Below, piece by piece: positions 37,580-45,540 of a DNA stretch of 64,000 bases. This DNA is from Aceticella autotrophica. Its GTDB lineage: Bacteria; Bacillota; Thermoanaerobacteria; Thermoanaerobacterales; Thermoanaerobacteraceae. Made by a program: the position numbers and the translations under genes. How positions within the stretch are numbered: position 1 is the first letter of the stretch; the number at the start of each line of letters is the position of its first letter. The notes under the pieces were generated by a model. That model was not told the origin of the DNA. It saw only the letters and a list, made by a program, of their open reading frames with translations, and did not search any database. The DNA lies in contig NZ_CP060096.1 of the NCBI RefSeq assembly GCF_017357865.1, forward strand, positions 1,364,001 through 1,428,000. Reading direction: 5' to 3'.

Positions 37580-37616
37580 ATTTATACCCCCAAATACTTT
37601 TTAGTATATCAACTTT

Positions 37617-38714
37617 TTAAAATTTTTCAAAATTCTTTTCATATTTATTTCCTGGTACTCTATTAATAAAACCTTTAACAGTTAAAGATGTCAATATATA
37701 ATTTATTTTACTTACAGAATAATTCATGTAATTCATTATCTCGTCTATATCCCGTGTGCAATCACATATAAATTCATAAACTTTTTTCTCGTCATTGTTT
37801 AGTGTATTTATCATTTGTTCATTTATTCTTTCTTTTATATCAGTTCTTAAATCAAATTCTTCAAGAATATCATTTACATCATTAACTAATTTAGCTCCTT
37901 GTTTTATCAGCTCATTAGTTCCTTTACTATATGCACTGATTATATTCCCCGGTACCGCAAAAACATCCCTTCCCTGTTCAAGCGCAAATTTTGCGGTTAT
38001 CAAGGAACCACTTTTGACACTTGCTTCAACAACAAGAACTCCCAATGAAAGACCGCTTATTATTCTGTTTCGGGCGGGAAAATTACCTGAAACAGGTAAA
38101 TAATCAATTGGAAATTCTGATATAACCGCTCCATTTTCTATAATTTCATTCATCAGCTTTTCATTTTCTTTAGGATAGGTAATATTAACGCCACATCCTA
38201 ATACAGCAATTGTTCGTCCTTGAGCTTTTATTGCCCCTTTATGTGAATAACTATCAATACCTCTTGCCATTCCACTTATAACTGTAATACCATGTTTGGC
38301 AATATCATAGGAAATCTTTTCTGCTATAAACTTACCATATGCAGTCGCATTACGTGATCCTACAACAGCAATGGATATTTCATCACATTTTTTTAATTTT
38401 CCTCTTATATAAAGTATTGGAGGAGGATTGTAAATATTTCTAAGTAATTCTGGATAATCCTCATCAGTTATCAGTAAGACCTCAATTTTATTTTTTATCA
38501 AAATATCTATATTTTTAAAGGGGTTTTGCTTTTTTGCTTCTACTATATTTTTATATGTGACGCCATTCCCCAGATATTTTATAAGTTCTTTATTATCCGC
38601 TTTATAAACTGCTTCTGGACTGCCAAAATAGCCAACTAATTTATTAAAAGTCTTTGAGCCTATTCCATTAATGGAACTTAACCATATTGCAAAAACCCTA
38701 TTATTATCCATCAT
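37617..38714 (-). CDS. dprA: DNA processing protein DprA (Smf)
   Basis: The 365-aa protein loads RecA on incoming single-stranded DNA in transformation. An N-terminal SAM/HhH-like part (ASINGIGSKTFNKLVGYF) precedes the Rossmann-like core with VGSRNATAYGKFIAEKIS, VISGMARGIDSYSHKGAI and FPARNRIISGLSLGVLVVEA; a winged helix closes the C-terminus. It begins the topA operon and diverges from rnhB. Confidence 0.93.
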   Translation of the reverse strand: MMDNNRVFAIWLSSINGIGSKTFNKLVGYFGSPEAVYKADNKELIKYLGNGVTYKNIVEAKKQNPFKNIDILIKNKIEVLLITDEDYPELLRNIYNPPPILYIRGKLKKCDEISIAVVGSRNATAYGKFIAEKISYDIAKHGITVISGMARGIDSYSHKGAIKAQGRTIAVLGCGVNITYPKENEKLMNEIIENGAVISEFPIDYLPVSGNFPARNRIISGLSLGVLVVEASVKSGSLITAKFALEQGRDVFAVPGNIISAYSKGTNELIKQGAKLVNDVNDILEEFDLRTDIKERINEQMINTLNNDEKKVYEFICDCTRDIDEIMNYMNYSVSKINYILTSLTVKGFINRVPGNKYEKNFEKF

Positions 38715-38828
38715 TACACCTTCTTACAAAAATTTCATAACATAAAAACACTTACATTATAATATAAATATATTTAAAAATGAAGGAATTTCACGTTAAC
38801 ATGTCGAATTTAAAAATAGGTGATTAAA

Positions 38829-39557
38829 TTGGAGAATAAAAAGATCAATATAAAAAATTTAAAAGAATACATATACAAAAATGGACCATGCAATCTAAAT
38901 AATTTGAATTTAATAGATAATGCAAAAAAATGGTTAAATAATGAGATTATAAGGATAAACATGCTTAATATATTTGAAAATAAAATGTATGATTTGAATT
39001 ATAATTTCATAGCCGGAGTGGATGAAGTCGGTAGAGGTCCTCTTGTGGGACCTGTTGTTGCTGCCTGTGTTGTTTTACCAAAATACAGTTTTATACCTGA
39101 TATTGATGATTCAAAAAAACTTAGTGAAAAAAAAAGAGAAATCTTATCTGATGTAATTAAAAAACATGCAATAGCATATGGTATTGGTATTGTAGAAAAT
39201 GATGAAATTGACAGGATTAATATCTTAAATGCTACATATAAGGCTATGAAAATCGCAACATCACAAATCAATATAAATATTGATTGTTTGCTTGTAGATG
39301 CTATTAAAATTCCTGATGTTAACATACATCAAACATCTATAATTAAAGGTGATTCAAAAAGTATTTCTATCGCTGCAGCATCTATTATTGCAAAGGTTAA
39401 ACGTGATAAGATTATGAAGGAATATCATTACAAATATCCACAATACGGATTTAATAAAAACAAAGGTTATGGAACAAAAGTTCATATTGAAGCATTAAAA
39501 AAATATGGACCATGTCCATTACATAGAACTACGTTTTTACATAAAATATTAAAATAG
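38829..39557 (+). CDS. rnhB: Ribonuclease HII
   Basis: The ~242-aa enzyme removes RNA from RNA-DNA hybrids and single ribonucleotides from DNA. Acidic catalytic residues are seen in FIAGVDEVGRGPLVGP (D65, E66), DDSKKLS and LLVDAIKIP. About 60 residues precede the core, the usual Firmicute N-terminal extension. I prefer a TTG start at 38829 because AGGTGAT, matching the ribosome-site consensus, lies just upstream; the alternative GTG at 38820 lies inside that site. Confidence 0.93.
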   Translation: MENKKINIKNLKEYIYKNGPCNLNNLNLIDNAKKWLNNEIIRINMLNIFENKMYDLNYNFIAGVDEVGRGPLVGPVVAACVVLPKYSFIPDIDDSKKLSEKKREILSDVIKKHAIAYGIGIVENDEIDRINILNATYKAMKIATSQININIDCLLVDAIKIPDVNIHQTSIIKGDSKSISIAAASIIAKVKRDKIMKEYHYKYPQYGFNKNKGYGTKVHIEALKKYGPCPLHRTTFLHKILK

Positions 39558-39581
39558 CCCTGTGAAAGGAATGAGCTTAAG

Positions 39582-39950
39582 GTGAATAACAAAATTGTAG
39601 GCAATTTAGGTGAAAAAATAGCTGAAAAGATTCTGAAAGATTCAGGCTATAAAATTATAGATAAAAATTTCAAATGCAGCATTGGTGAAATAGATATTAT
39701 AACTGAAAAAGATAATAACCTTATATTTATAGAGGTTAAAACCCGCACCTCTATAAAATACGGTTCTCCATCAGATGCAGTCAATTTTTATAAAAGAAAC
39801 AAAATTATAAAAGTAGCTCAAACATTTATTATGTTAAATAAGAAATATATAAACTTTTCAATAAGGTTTGATGTATTTGAAATTTTTTTAAAACCCTCAA
39901 CATTTGAGCTAAATAAAATAAATCATATAAAAAATGCATTTACACTATAA
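39582..39950 (+). CDS. yraN: UPF0102 (YraN) nuclease-like protein
   Basis: The 122-aa protein has the UPF0102 layout: NLGEKIAEKILKDSGYKI, then GEIDIITEKDNNLIFIEVKTR, a restriction-like D-x-E-x-K core (D, E and K visible), and YGSPSDAVNFYKRNKII. The biochemical role is unsettled. It starts with GTG, 24 nt after rnhB, as in many Firmicutes. Its last 18 bases (NAFTL stop) recur 6.1 kb downstream at the other end of the accessory island. Confidence 0.9.
   Translation: MNNKIVGNLGEKIAEKILKDSGYKIIDKNFKCSIGEIDIITEKDNNLIFIEVKTRTSIKYGSPSDAVNFYKRNKIIKVAQTFIMLNKKYINFSIRFDVFEIFLKPSTFELNKINHIKNAFTL
39933..39950 (+). repeat. Left copy of an 18-bp direct repeat (3' end of yraN)
   Basis: AATGCATTTACACTATAA covers the last codons and stop of yraN. 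The right copy at 46036-46053 differs in one base. Together they bracket the accessory island. No integrase gene lies inside, so the mode of insertion is not known. Confidence 0.6.
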
Positions 39951-40108
39951 CACCCCATTGTCAAGTTCGATGCTATATTGTACCTAATTGGCATCTAAAG
40001 ATTTTTTATCTTTTAAAACTTTTAAAATATGTATTAAATATATTCATATTGCATTTGGATTTTATTATCGCTTTAAAATCTTGAGGTATAAAACAATAAT
40101 CTTTAACC

Positions 40109-40802
40109 CTATATTAGCACAACTGCTATATTATAAGACCAATGAAGCAAAACACAAGGATGGATACTTTTCGCTCGTGTTGCTATTAATCCTAAGATTA
40201 ATCCAAGCGGAAAACGAATAAATAAATTAATCTCTATATTATCATTAGCATGAAATACAAATGCAAAAATCAAAGCATCAATAACTATAGAATAATAAAC
40301 ATTAAAAATTTTCTTGAGTTCTTTTAATATTACACCCCTTACAAGAATTTCTTCTGACAGTCCTACAGCAAAGTTATGTAAAACCAAAATATAAAAAAGA
40401 GTTTGTCCGATATGGAAAATACATAATATTGAAGCAAGTAAAATTGCAAACGAAATTAACATCCAGAAAATATAAATTTTATTTCTTCCATATACCAAAC
40501 CAATGTTATCAAACGACTCTTTTCATACACCTTCTCATATAAAACTGGTAGTAATCCCAAGAAAAATATTACTGGAATAGAGAAAAAAATTATCACATCC
40601 TTTAGAGAAGTAACTTTATTTATGTCTAATATAATTGGTCTATTTAAAAATATAGAAGTTATAAATAGAAATACAATAAGAAGAGCAATAGGAATTACTA
40701 TTAGAATAGATATTTTTACGCTTTGCGCAATTAATAAATCCCAAAACTCATTAGACAACATTGAGGGTTTATTAAAGTTTTCTTTATTTTCTCTTTAATC
40801 AT
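40109..40802 (-). pseudogene. CPBP-family intramembrane protease-like protein, broken by two frameshifts
   Basis: The ATG at 40802 follows AAAGGTAGG and reads MIKEKIKKTLINPQ, then loses frame near 40762. The next frame continues MLSNEFWDLLIAQSVKI with two helices and loses frame again at a four-A run (40523-40520). The last frame reads on through ESFDNIGLVYGRNK to the CPBP motifs LSEEILVRGV (Glu-Glu), FVFHAND and LLHWSYN. One extra A at each break gives a single 231-aa frame with all conserved residues. Members of this family process or give immunity to bacteriocins, or act on prenylated proteins. It lies 18 nt after the permease stop. Confidence 0.85.
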
Positions 40803-40820
40803 TATATATAACCTACCTTT

Positions 40821-41015
40821 TTAATTCTTAATTTCCATTTTTGAAAAATAACACAATGTCACAATTAAAACTATTGTGATATACATACTAAGAAATCCAA
40901 TATTTTGCATGACTTTTATTAAAAGTTGGTGTTCTGTTTTATATATATTCCCCCATACATTTATTTCGGCCAAGTAAGTTGGAATAAATCCTTTTATCTT
41001 AGTTACTTTTTCTAG
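40821..41015 (-). pseudogene. ABC permease, 3' fragment (cut off by IS insertion)
   Basis: Starting at the CTAG duplication, the frame reads LEKVTKIKGFIPTYLAEINV, then a last membrane helix (FLSMYITIVLIVTLCYF) and a stop at 40821. It joins in frame to the 5' part at 42929 once the IS and one CTAG are removed, giving a 262-aa permease. Confidence 0.88.
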
Positions 41016-41029
41016 GAGTCCACTCGGAA
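41016..41029 (+). repeat. Left terminal inverted repeat of the IS
   Basis: GAGTCCACTCGGAA, the inverted copy of 42911-42924. CTAG precedes it at 41012-41015, the target duplication. Confidence 0.9.
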
Positions 41030-41183
41030 AGAGCTTATCTACAGGTTAAAAATTTTTATCATCACAAAAATTATCAGAATAATCTCTATTTAACTAAATA
41101 TATATGACTTTGTTATTGATTTTAATATGTATGTTCTGCTTTATTGATCTGTTATTGCTATTTTTAATCTCATTAACCATTCT

Positions 41184-42767
41184 TTAAGCCGTTTTTGGGC
41201 AGACTTCTCCCTTCTTAATTTGTCTATTAGAAATTTTAGAAATATGTTTCATTATTACTTTGATATTATTGTTTATTGCTACCATTATCATTTGCCATCT
41301 TATTTTTAATTTCCCTCTATACCTTCCTTTACGTCCGCCATGCCTGGTAAGTTCTGATATGTTTCTTTCTACATTCGGTCTTTTTGCATAGTCTTCTTTA
41401 AATTCATCTGTTTTTTGATATTCTCTTTGTTCTTGTATCTCTTTTTCATATGGATGTATATTTATTGTTCTCCCTTTTTTTGATTTTGTACATTGGTCTT
41501 TTAGCGGACAATCATTACATTCTTCTGCTCTAAATTTTACTGTAACTTGCTCATGTTTTTGCGTTTTTTCAGTATCAAATTGTTTTATGTGTCCGTTGGG
41601 ACATTCTACTGTTCCTTTTTCTAAATCAATTTTGAATTCTTCTTTTGAAAATCCTCCACTTGGATTTGTTGCTTCCGGTACTCTAATGCAAAAATCTGTT
41701 CCTTCTTCTTTCCTTTTTTCTATTTCTTCAAAGTCACTATATGCACAATCTCCATACAGTTTATCTATATCAACGCCGTTTCTTCGGCTTTGTTCTATAA
41801 GATCACTCATATGTTCACCATCTGCTATATTTGCTCCATCGACTTCTATTCCTACTACTACTGAGCCTTTTTCTCCTCCTGTTATAATTTCAGCTTTGTA
41901 TCCATCTGATAATTTCGATGAGGTCTTTCTCCCATGGCGCATTTCGTCATCTACTACTGATATTATTCTGTCTTTCGCTGTTCCTTTTATCATTTTTACA
42001 TGCCCATCGTTTGTTATTTCAACATCTTGTAATGCTATTCTTTCTAATAATTCAATTGCTTTTTTTAAATCATCTTTTATATCTTTTTTTGTTTTTATAT
42101 TTTCTACAAGTAATAGTGCATCTTTAACAAGTTCTTCGAGTAATTTTGCTTTTTCTTTTTCATTTTCCCATGCTATTTTGGGTTTTTTGATATTTTCTTC
42201 ATAATCTGTTCTTTTCAGTATTTTTTTTGATGCATCTTCCATTTCGTAAAACTTCATGAAACGGAGAACCATCTTTATCCCTTGGTATATCATAGTGTAA
42301 GTATCTTGTCTGGCACAAGAGCCCCAAATCATGAATGAATCTATTATATGTAAGTTGTCTTTATTAAACAGTCCTACTTCTTTTGCCTGACTAATTGTTT
42401 TAATAAATATTTCTTTTCCTATTTCACTGTTAAACAGTCTTTTTCTATGATCACATAATGTTACTGCATCTATTCCATCAAAATCCCGTGGTGCGGTTAA
42501 TGCATATTTAATTCTATCATCGAATCGTGATTCTTCTTCCATTTCACGATCAGAATATCCTTTTTCAAATTGTATCAGCATCGCTGTAAATGTATATACT
42601 GGGGATATGGATTCTCTGCCATAGTATGAGAAAAGTGGCTGAAACATTTCTTCATTAAGATTATTAAATACCCATGTTCTTAATCTATGATAATAACTTA
42701 CTTCAGAAATTTTCCCAAGTAACCAATAATCTGAAAATGACATTTGTCTATCTGCTTTTCCTATCAT
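41184..42767 (-). CDS. IS1182-family DDE transposase
   Basis: The ~527-aa protein starts MIGKADRQMSFSDYWLLGK and has the N-terminal DUF772 domain (FQPLFSYYGRESISPVYTF...YSDREMEEESRFDDRIKYAL). The catalytic acids fit VVDDEMRHGRK, LYGDCAYSD and RPNVERNISELTRHG (the DDE set of the family), and CNDCPLKDQC gives a Cys-rich block before the last one. I use the ATG at 42767, preceded by GGTGAT; the longer frame would start at GTG. Codon use is AT-rich like its neighbours. It transposes the element by cut-and-paste. Confidence 0.93.
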   Translation of the reverse strand: MIGKADRQMSFSDYWLLGKISEVSYYHRLRTWVFNNLNEEMFQPLFSYYGRESISPVYTFTAMLIQFEKGYSDREMEEESRFDDRIKYALTAPRDFDGIDAVTLCDHRKRLFNSEIGKEIFIKTISQAKEVGLFNKDNLHIIDSFMIWGSCARQDTYTMIYQGIKMVLRFMKFYEMEDASKKILKRTDYEENIKKPKIAWENEKEKAKLLEELVKDALLLVENIKTKKDIKDDLKKAIELLERIALQDVEITNDGHVKMIKGTAKDRIISVVDDEMRHGRKTSSKLSDGYKAEIITGGEKGSVVVGIEVDGANIADGEHMSDLIEQSRRNGVDIDKLYGDCAYSDFEEIEKRKEEGTDFCIRVPEATNPSGGFSKEEFKIDLEKGTVECPNGHIKQFDTEKTQKHEQVTVKFRAEECNDCPLKDQCTKSKKGRTINIHPYEKEIQEQREYQKTDEFKEDYAKRPNVERNISELTRHGGRKGRYRGKLKIRWQMIMVAINNNIKVIMKHISKISNRQIKKGEVCPKTA

Positions 42768-42910
42768 TTTTATCACCACATTTTTTTTATATTATTTATA
42801 TTATACCATAAAAAATACCTCTTAAGTGCTTATTTCGTGTGTGTTTAGGAGTATTTTTTTTGTAAATTATATGGCTTTCAATAACATATTTGTTAATTTA
42901 TGATTGATGA

Positions 42911-42924
42911 TTCCGAGTGGACTC
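42911..42924 (-). repeat. Right terminal inverted repeat of the IS
   Basis: On the minus strand it reads GAGTCCACTCGGAA, identical to the left end. CTAG follows at 42925-42928. Confidence 0.9.
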
Positions 42925-43522
42925 CTAGAACTTTCATTAAAATTATTAAACCTATGGACAGAAGATTGGTTTTATAAACACCAAAAAATAACGACAGCAA
43001 CATAGTAATCATAATTAACAAAGCAATTTCAAATATTGAAAGAAGAGGTATATACAAAAATCTTGAATACTCTTTCCCTAAAAACTCATTAATTGCAAAT
43101 TTTGTATTATAAAGAAAAATATAATAACTGATTATGCCGGAAAGAATAACGAAAAAGATAAAAACTATCAGAACAGTTAGGAGAGCAAGCACCTTTGACA
43201 ATATTATTTTTGACCTATTTTCTGACCTAACAAGCAGCAAACTTAAATTACCCTTTTCCAATTCATTAGCAAATGTTGAAGATGTAAATATAATAAATAT
43301 AAAATAAAAGAAAAATAGGGTTTTTAAGAATCCAAACATCATAATAGCATATTGGATGGCAGAAAATTTCTCTCCACTTATCGTTAATATACCACTTCCC
43401 GTTTTAACAAGTAATCCAAAAAGCAGGGGAACAAAAATGGATATCAATAAAGACCAAAAAACATCTTTCCTCTTGGATAATTTATATAATTCTATATAAT
43501 AAAATCTCCTCATCACCTTCAC
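42925..43522 (-). pseudogene. ABC transporter permease, 5' part (interrupted by the IS)
   Basis: The first 198 codons of a permease: MKVMRRFYYIELYKLSKRKD, an ABC-2-type N-terminus, then about four to five membrane helices, ending LLSIGLIILMKVL at the CTAG where the element inserted. The truncated frame runs 11 codons into the IS before stopping at 42893. The ATG overlaps the ATPase stop (ATGA), so the pair was one transporter. Without the final two helices the protein is unlikely to work. Confidence 0.9.
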
Positions 43523-44406
43523 TGCCCTTTCATATAAAATAATTCCAATAAACTTCCCCTTTTGATATCAATGTCTAAAATATCAATATTTTGATTATAA
43601 AGTTTTCTTAATATGTTATTTAAAATACCCTGTTTCTTTACAATTAAAACATTATCTCTTAAATCGATATAATTATTTATAATTTCATCTTCAAAAATAT
43701 TTTTATTAAACTCTTTATTAGAGAGAATTAGATAATACTCTTTTTGTTTTACAGCTTCTTTAGGAATACCATCATACAATACAACTCCTTCTCTTAGCAA
43801 AATTACTTTATCACATATTTCCTCTACATCTGGCAATTGATGGCTTGAAAACAAAATACCTACCCCTTTATTTTTACTTAAATAAACAAGTTTTTCTTTA
43901 AGTTCATTAACACCAATTGGATCAAGGCCTACCGTTGGCTCATCGAGAATTAAAAATTGAGGGTCATTCATTAGTGCTTGTGCTAAGCCTAATCTTTGCT
44001 TCATTCCAAATGAAAAGGTAGTTATATATTTATTTCTTACTTCCCACAAACCGACAAATTCCATTACCTCTTGAATTTTCTTGAGATTATAGTTATTACT
44101 TGCAATCATTAAAATTTTTAAATTTTCTAAGGCAGTTAAATAATCGTAAAAGGCAGGTTCTAAAAGTAAACCAATATCCTTTATCACTCTACCATAATTT
44201 TGAAATAGATCATAGCCAAACAGCTTTATACTACCTTCTTCAGGCCTTAATAATCCGGTGATGCATTTAATAAATGTTGTCTTTCCTGCACCGTTTGGTC
44301 CTACTAATCCTACAATTTCACCTTTTGAAACTTTTATACTAACATTACACAGTACAACTTTTTTACCATATTTTTTTGTTAAATTTTCTACACTGAGTAT
44401 CTCCAT
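43519..44406 (-). CDS. ABC transporter ATP-binding protein, BcrA-like
   Basis: The 295-aa ATPase has Walker A GPNGAGKTT at residues 36-44, signature SFGMKQRLGLAQAL, Walker B FLILDEPTVGLDP and the switch His in ILFSSHQLPDVEE. The C-terminal ~80 residues lie outside the core. Such ATPases pair with ABC-2 permeases and often serve self-immunity to or export of bacteriocins (BcrA, NisF, YydI types). The substrate here is unknown. The gene is intact although its permease partner is not. Confidence 0.9.
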   Translation of the reverse strand: MEILSVENLTKKYGKKVVLCNVSIKVSKGEIVGLVGPNGAGKTTFIKCITGLLRPEEGSIKLFGYDLFQNYGRVIKDIGLLLEPAFYDYLTALENLKILMIASNNYNLKKIQEVMEFVGLWEVRNKYITTFSFGMKQRLGLAQALMNDPQFLILDEPTVGLDPIGVNELKEKLVYLSKNKGVGILFSSHQLPDVEEICDKVILLREGVVLYDGIPKEAVKQKEYYLILSNKEFNKNIFEDEIINNYIDLRDNVLIVKKQGILNNILRKLYNQNIDILDIDIKRGSLLELFYMKGQ

Positions 44407-44424
44407 CCTGTCTTGCCTCCCAAA

Positions 44425-44530
44425 TCAATATCTACCTAATCTACCGCTTTTTCTTGCGTAATTATACATACTTTTATATAAAATGTACCCTAAGAAACTC
44501 CAAAATAAAAGGAAGTACTTTAACTTTCAT
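44425..44530 (-). pseudogene. Relic of a ~34-aa single-helix membrane peptide
   Basis: The 160-nt gap before the ATPase gene contains a frame that reads KLKYFLLFWSFLGYILYKSM, then YNYARKSGRLGRY and stop (44425): one membrane helix followed by a basic tail. No start codon lies in that frame; the ATG at 44530, with AGAGGAAGTG upstream, is one base off (AAA in place of AA after ATG). It may be a broken small immunity or accessory peptide. The evidence is one plausible helix and composition, so this is tentative. Confidence 0.35.
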
Positions 44531-44566
44531 ACTTATTTCACTTCCTCTTTAAACCTATTAGCCAAA

Positions 44567-44854
44567 TCAAAATGGCAAAAATTTTTTAAAACTTCTTTTG
44601 AATTTATAAGCAGCCTCTCTATCTAAGAAATATTTTCCATCAGGACATCTATTCAAAACTCCATATTTTAATAACTTTCTAATAACAAGGGGAACAAAAG
44701 GCTTTAGCAAAAGCTTAACAATAGCATTTTTAGCATATTCAATTTCATTCAATGCTAAAGCTTTTTCACAAGAATAAGCATCTTTTTCTTCAAAAAATTT
44801 TATATATCTATTCTGTAAAAAAATAATAACTTCAACACCACCAGAAGAAGACAT
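44567..44854 (-). CDS. Hypothetical 95-aa protein of the island
   Basis: I do not recognise this protein. It begins MSSSGGVEVIIFLQNRYIKF, has an Ala/Lys-rich helical middle (EIEYAKNAIVKLLLKPF) and a segment LKYGVLNRCPDGKYFLDREA, which resembles the wing of a winged-helix fold, and ends in a basic tail. It has no signal or clear membrane helix. AAGGAGAG lies 5 nt before ATG. It lies between the four-helix protein and the ABC genes in one apparent operon, so it may serve the same system; that is inference. Confidence 0.6.
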   Translation of the reverse strand: MSSSGGVEVIIFLQNRYIKFFEEKDAYSCEKALALNEIEYAKNAIVKLLLKPFVPLVIRKLLKYGVLNRCPDGKYFLDREAAYKFKRSFKKFLPF

Positions 44855-44871
44855 CGTTACTCTCCTTTTTC

Positions 44872-45306
44872 TTAATAAGATTTTTTAATAAATTTACCAA
44901 TTTTGCTACCAATGAAACTAAACAAAACAGCAATTATTATAAATATAAACAGTCCGCTTATTAAATTGCCGACCCCACTAATGTGTATCTGAACTGCCGA
45001 ATTCTGAGACATCGAATTTAACCTATCAATAAACTCTTTTGAAGAAAAAACTGGATTAAAAAACAACATAATTATCTCAATCGCCAAAACAATTATAATA
45101 TTAAATCCTATCACCTTTATTAATCTTGTCGGATTTAATAATCCATTAATAAATGATATTATAGCAACTGTTACTAAAGGACCAAGAATGGTTAATAATG
45201 TAAAAGTTAAAAGAGTTAAAGAGTCTTTAATTAATACACCTATTGTTAAAAGAAGTGTTATAATTAGTATAGCTGCTATCCCTACAGCATAATTACTTCT
45301 TTGCAT
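44872..45306 (-). CDS. Hypothetical membrane protein with four helices
   Basis: The 144-aa protein has four hydrophobic segments (residues ~7-26, 30-54, 63-84 and 110-134), joined by short loops; the loop before the last helix is polar (FSSKEFIDRLNSMSQNS). It ends KIGKFIKKSY. I do not recognise the family. A GGGGGG ribosome site precedes the ATG. It is the first gene after the stem-loop behind the small peptide, a position often held by immunity or transport proteins in bacteriocin operons. Confidence 0.65.
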   Translation of the reverse strand: MQRSNYAVGIAAILIITLLLTIGVLIKDSLTLLTFTLLTILGPLVTVAIISFINGLLNPTRLIKVIGFNIIIVLAIEIIMLFFNPVFSSKEFIDRLNSMSQNSAVQIHISGVGNLISGLFIFIIIAVLFSFIGSKIGKFIKKSY

Positions 45307-45336
45307 TTTTCAAACCCCCCATTTTTATTTATAGAT

Positions 45337-45364
45337 GCATACTCCCCTTATTTGGGGAGCATGC
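45337..45364 (-). promoter_or_regulatory. Stem-loop between the peptide gene and the island operon
   Basis: An 11-bp stem (GCATGCTCCCC on the minus strand, 6-nt loop, GGGGAGTATGC, one G-T pair). No U tract follows, so it is not a standard terminator. It could protect the short upstream transcript or reduce readthrough, as hairpins behind bacteriocin precursor genes do. Confidence 0.55.
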
Positions 45365-45409
45365 CAAGGAAGTAATTTAATATTTATCATCTGGCTGCCA
45401 CCTAAACAA

Positions 45410-45515
45410 TTAAAGACCCCAGTTGTCATTGCAATAACCTATGCTTACACAAAAAAACTGCACCTATACTTACGCATCCTGTCTTTTTGTTTCCTTTAGC
45501 AAATGCAAATAACAT
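45410..45515 (-). pseudogene. Small Cys-rich peptide gene with a frameshift in a 7-T run (possible bacteriocin precursor)
   Basis: An ATG at 45515 follows GGGAGGTGTAAGGAG, a very strong ribosome site. As written it encodes 29 aa, MLFAFAKGNKKTGCVSIGAV and nine more (FLCKHRLLQ), stopping at 45426. A run of seven Ts (45457-45451) splits a repeated block: removing one T continues as FCVSIGYCNDNWGL to a stop at 45410, giving 34 aa with Cys at 14, 22 and 28 and the unit CVSIG twice. The CVSIGAV block is faintly like CSIGAAC of subtilosin, but no radical SAM gene is present and I claim no family. It leads an operon with ABC and CPBP genes. Confidence 0.5.
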
Positions 45516-45540
45516 TACTCCTTACACCTCCCTCTCTAAT

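Larger units (their letters stand above)
41016..42924 (-). mobile_element. IS1182-family insertion sequence (1909 bp)
   Basis: The element has 14-bp perfect terminal inverted repeats (GAGTCCACTCGGAA) and one transposase gene on the minus strand. It is flanked by CTAG on both sides (41012-41015 and 42925-42928). Removing the element and one CTAG restores the interrupted permease frame exactly, which proves the borders. Both ends and the transposase look intact, so the element may still be active. The left end between the repeat and the transposase stop is ~155 bp of noncoding sequence. Confidence 0.93.

Noticed and set aside
41587-42204. A 205-aa open frame on the plus strand inside the transposase gene
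   Set aside because: It is a low-complexity Ser/Phe-rich shadow of the transposase reading frame.
45337-45364. Strong stem-loop as a rho-independent terminator
   Set aside because: Neither strand has a T run after the stem; kept only as a regulatory hairpin.
45318-45430. A 34-aa frame starting MTTGVFNCLGGSQM on the minus strand after the small peptide
   Set aside because: It has no ribosome site and reads through the 11-bp stem-loop, so it is probably not translated.
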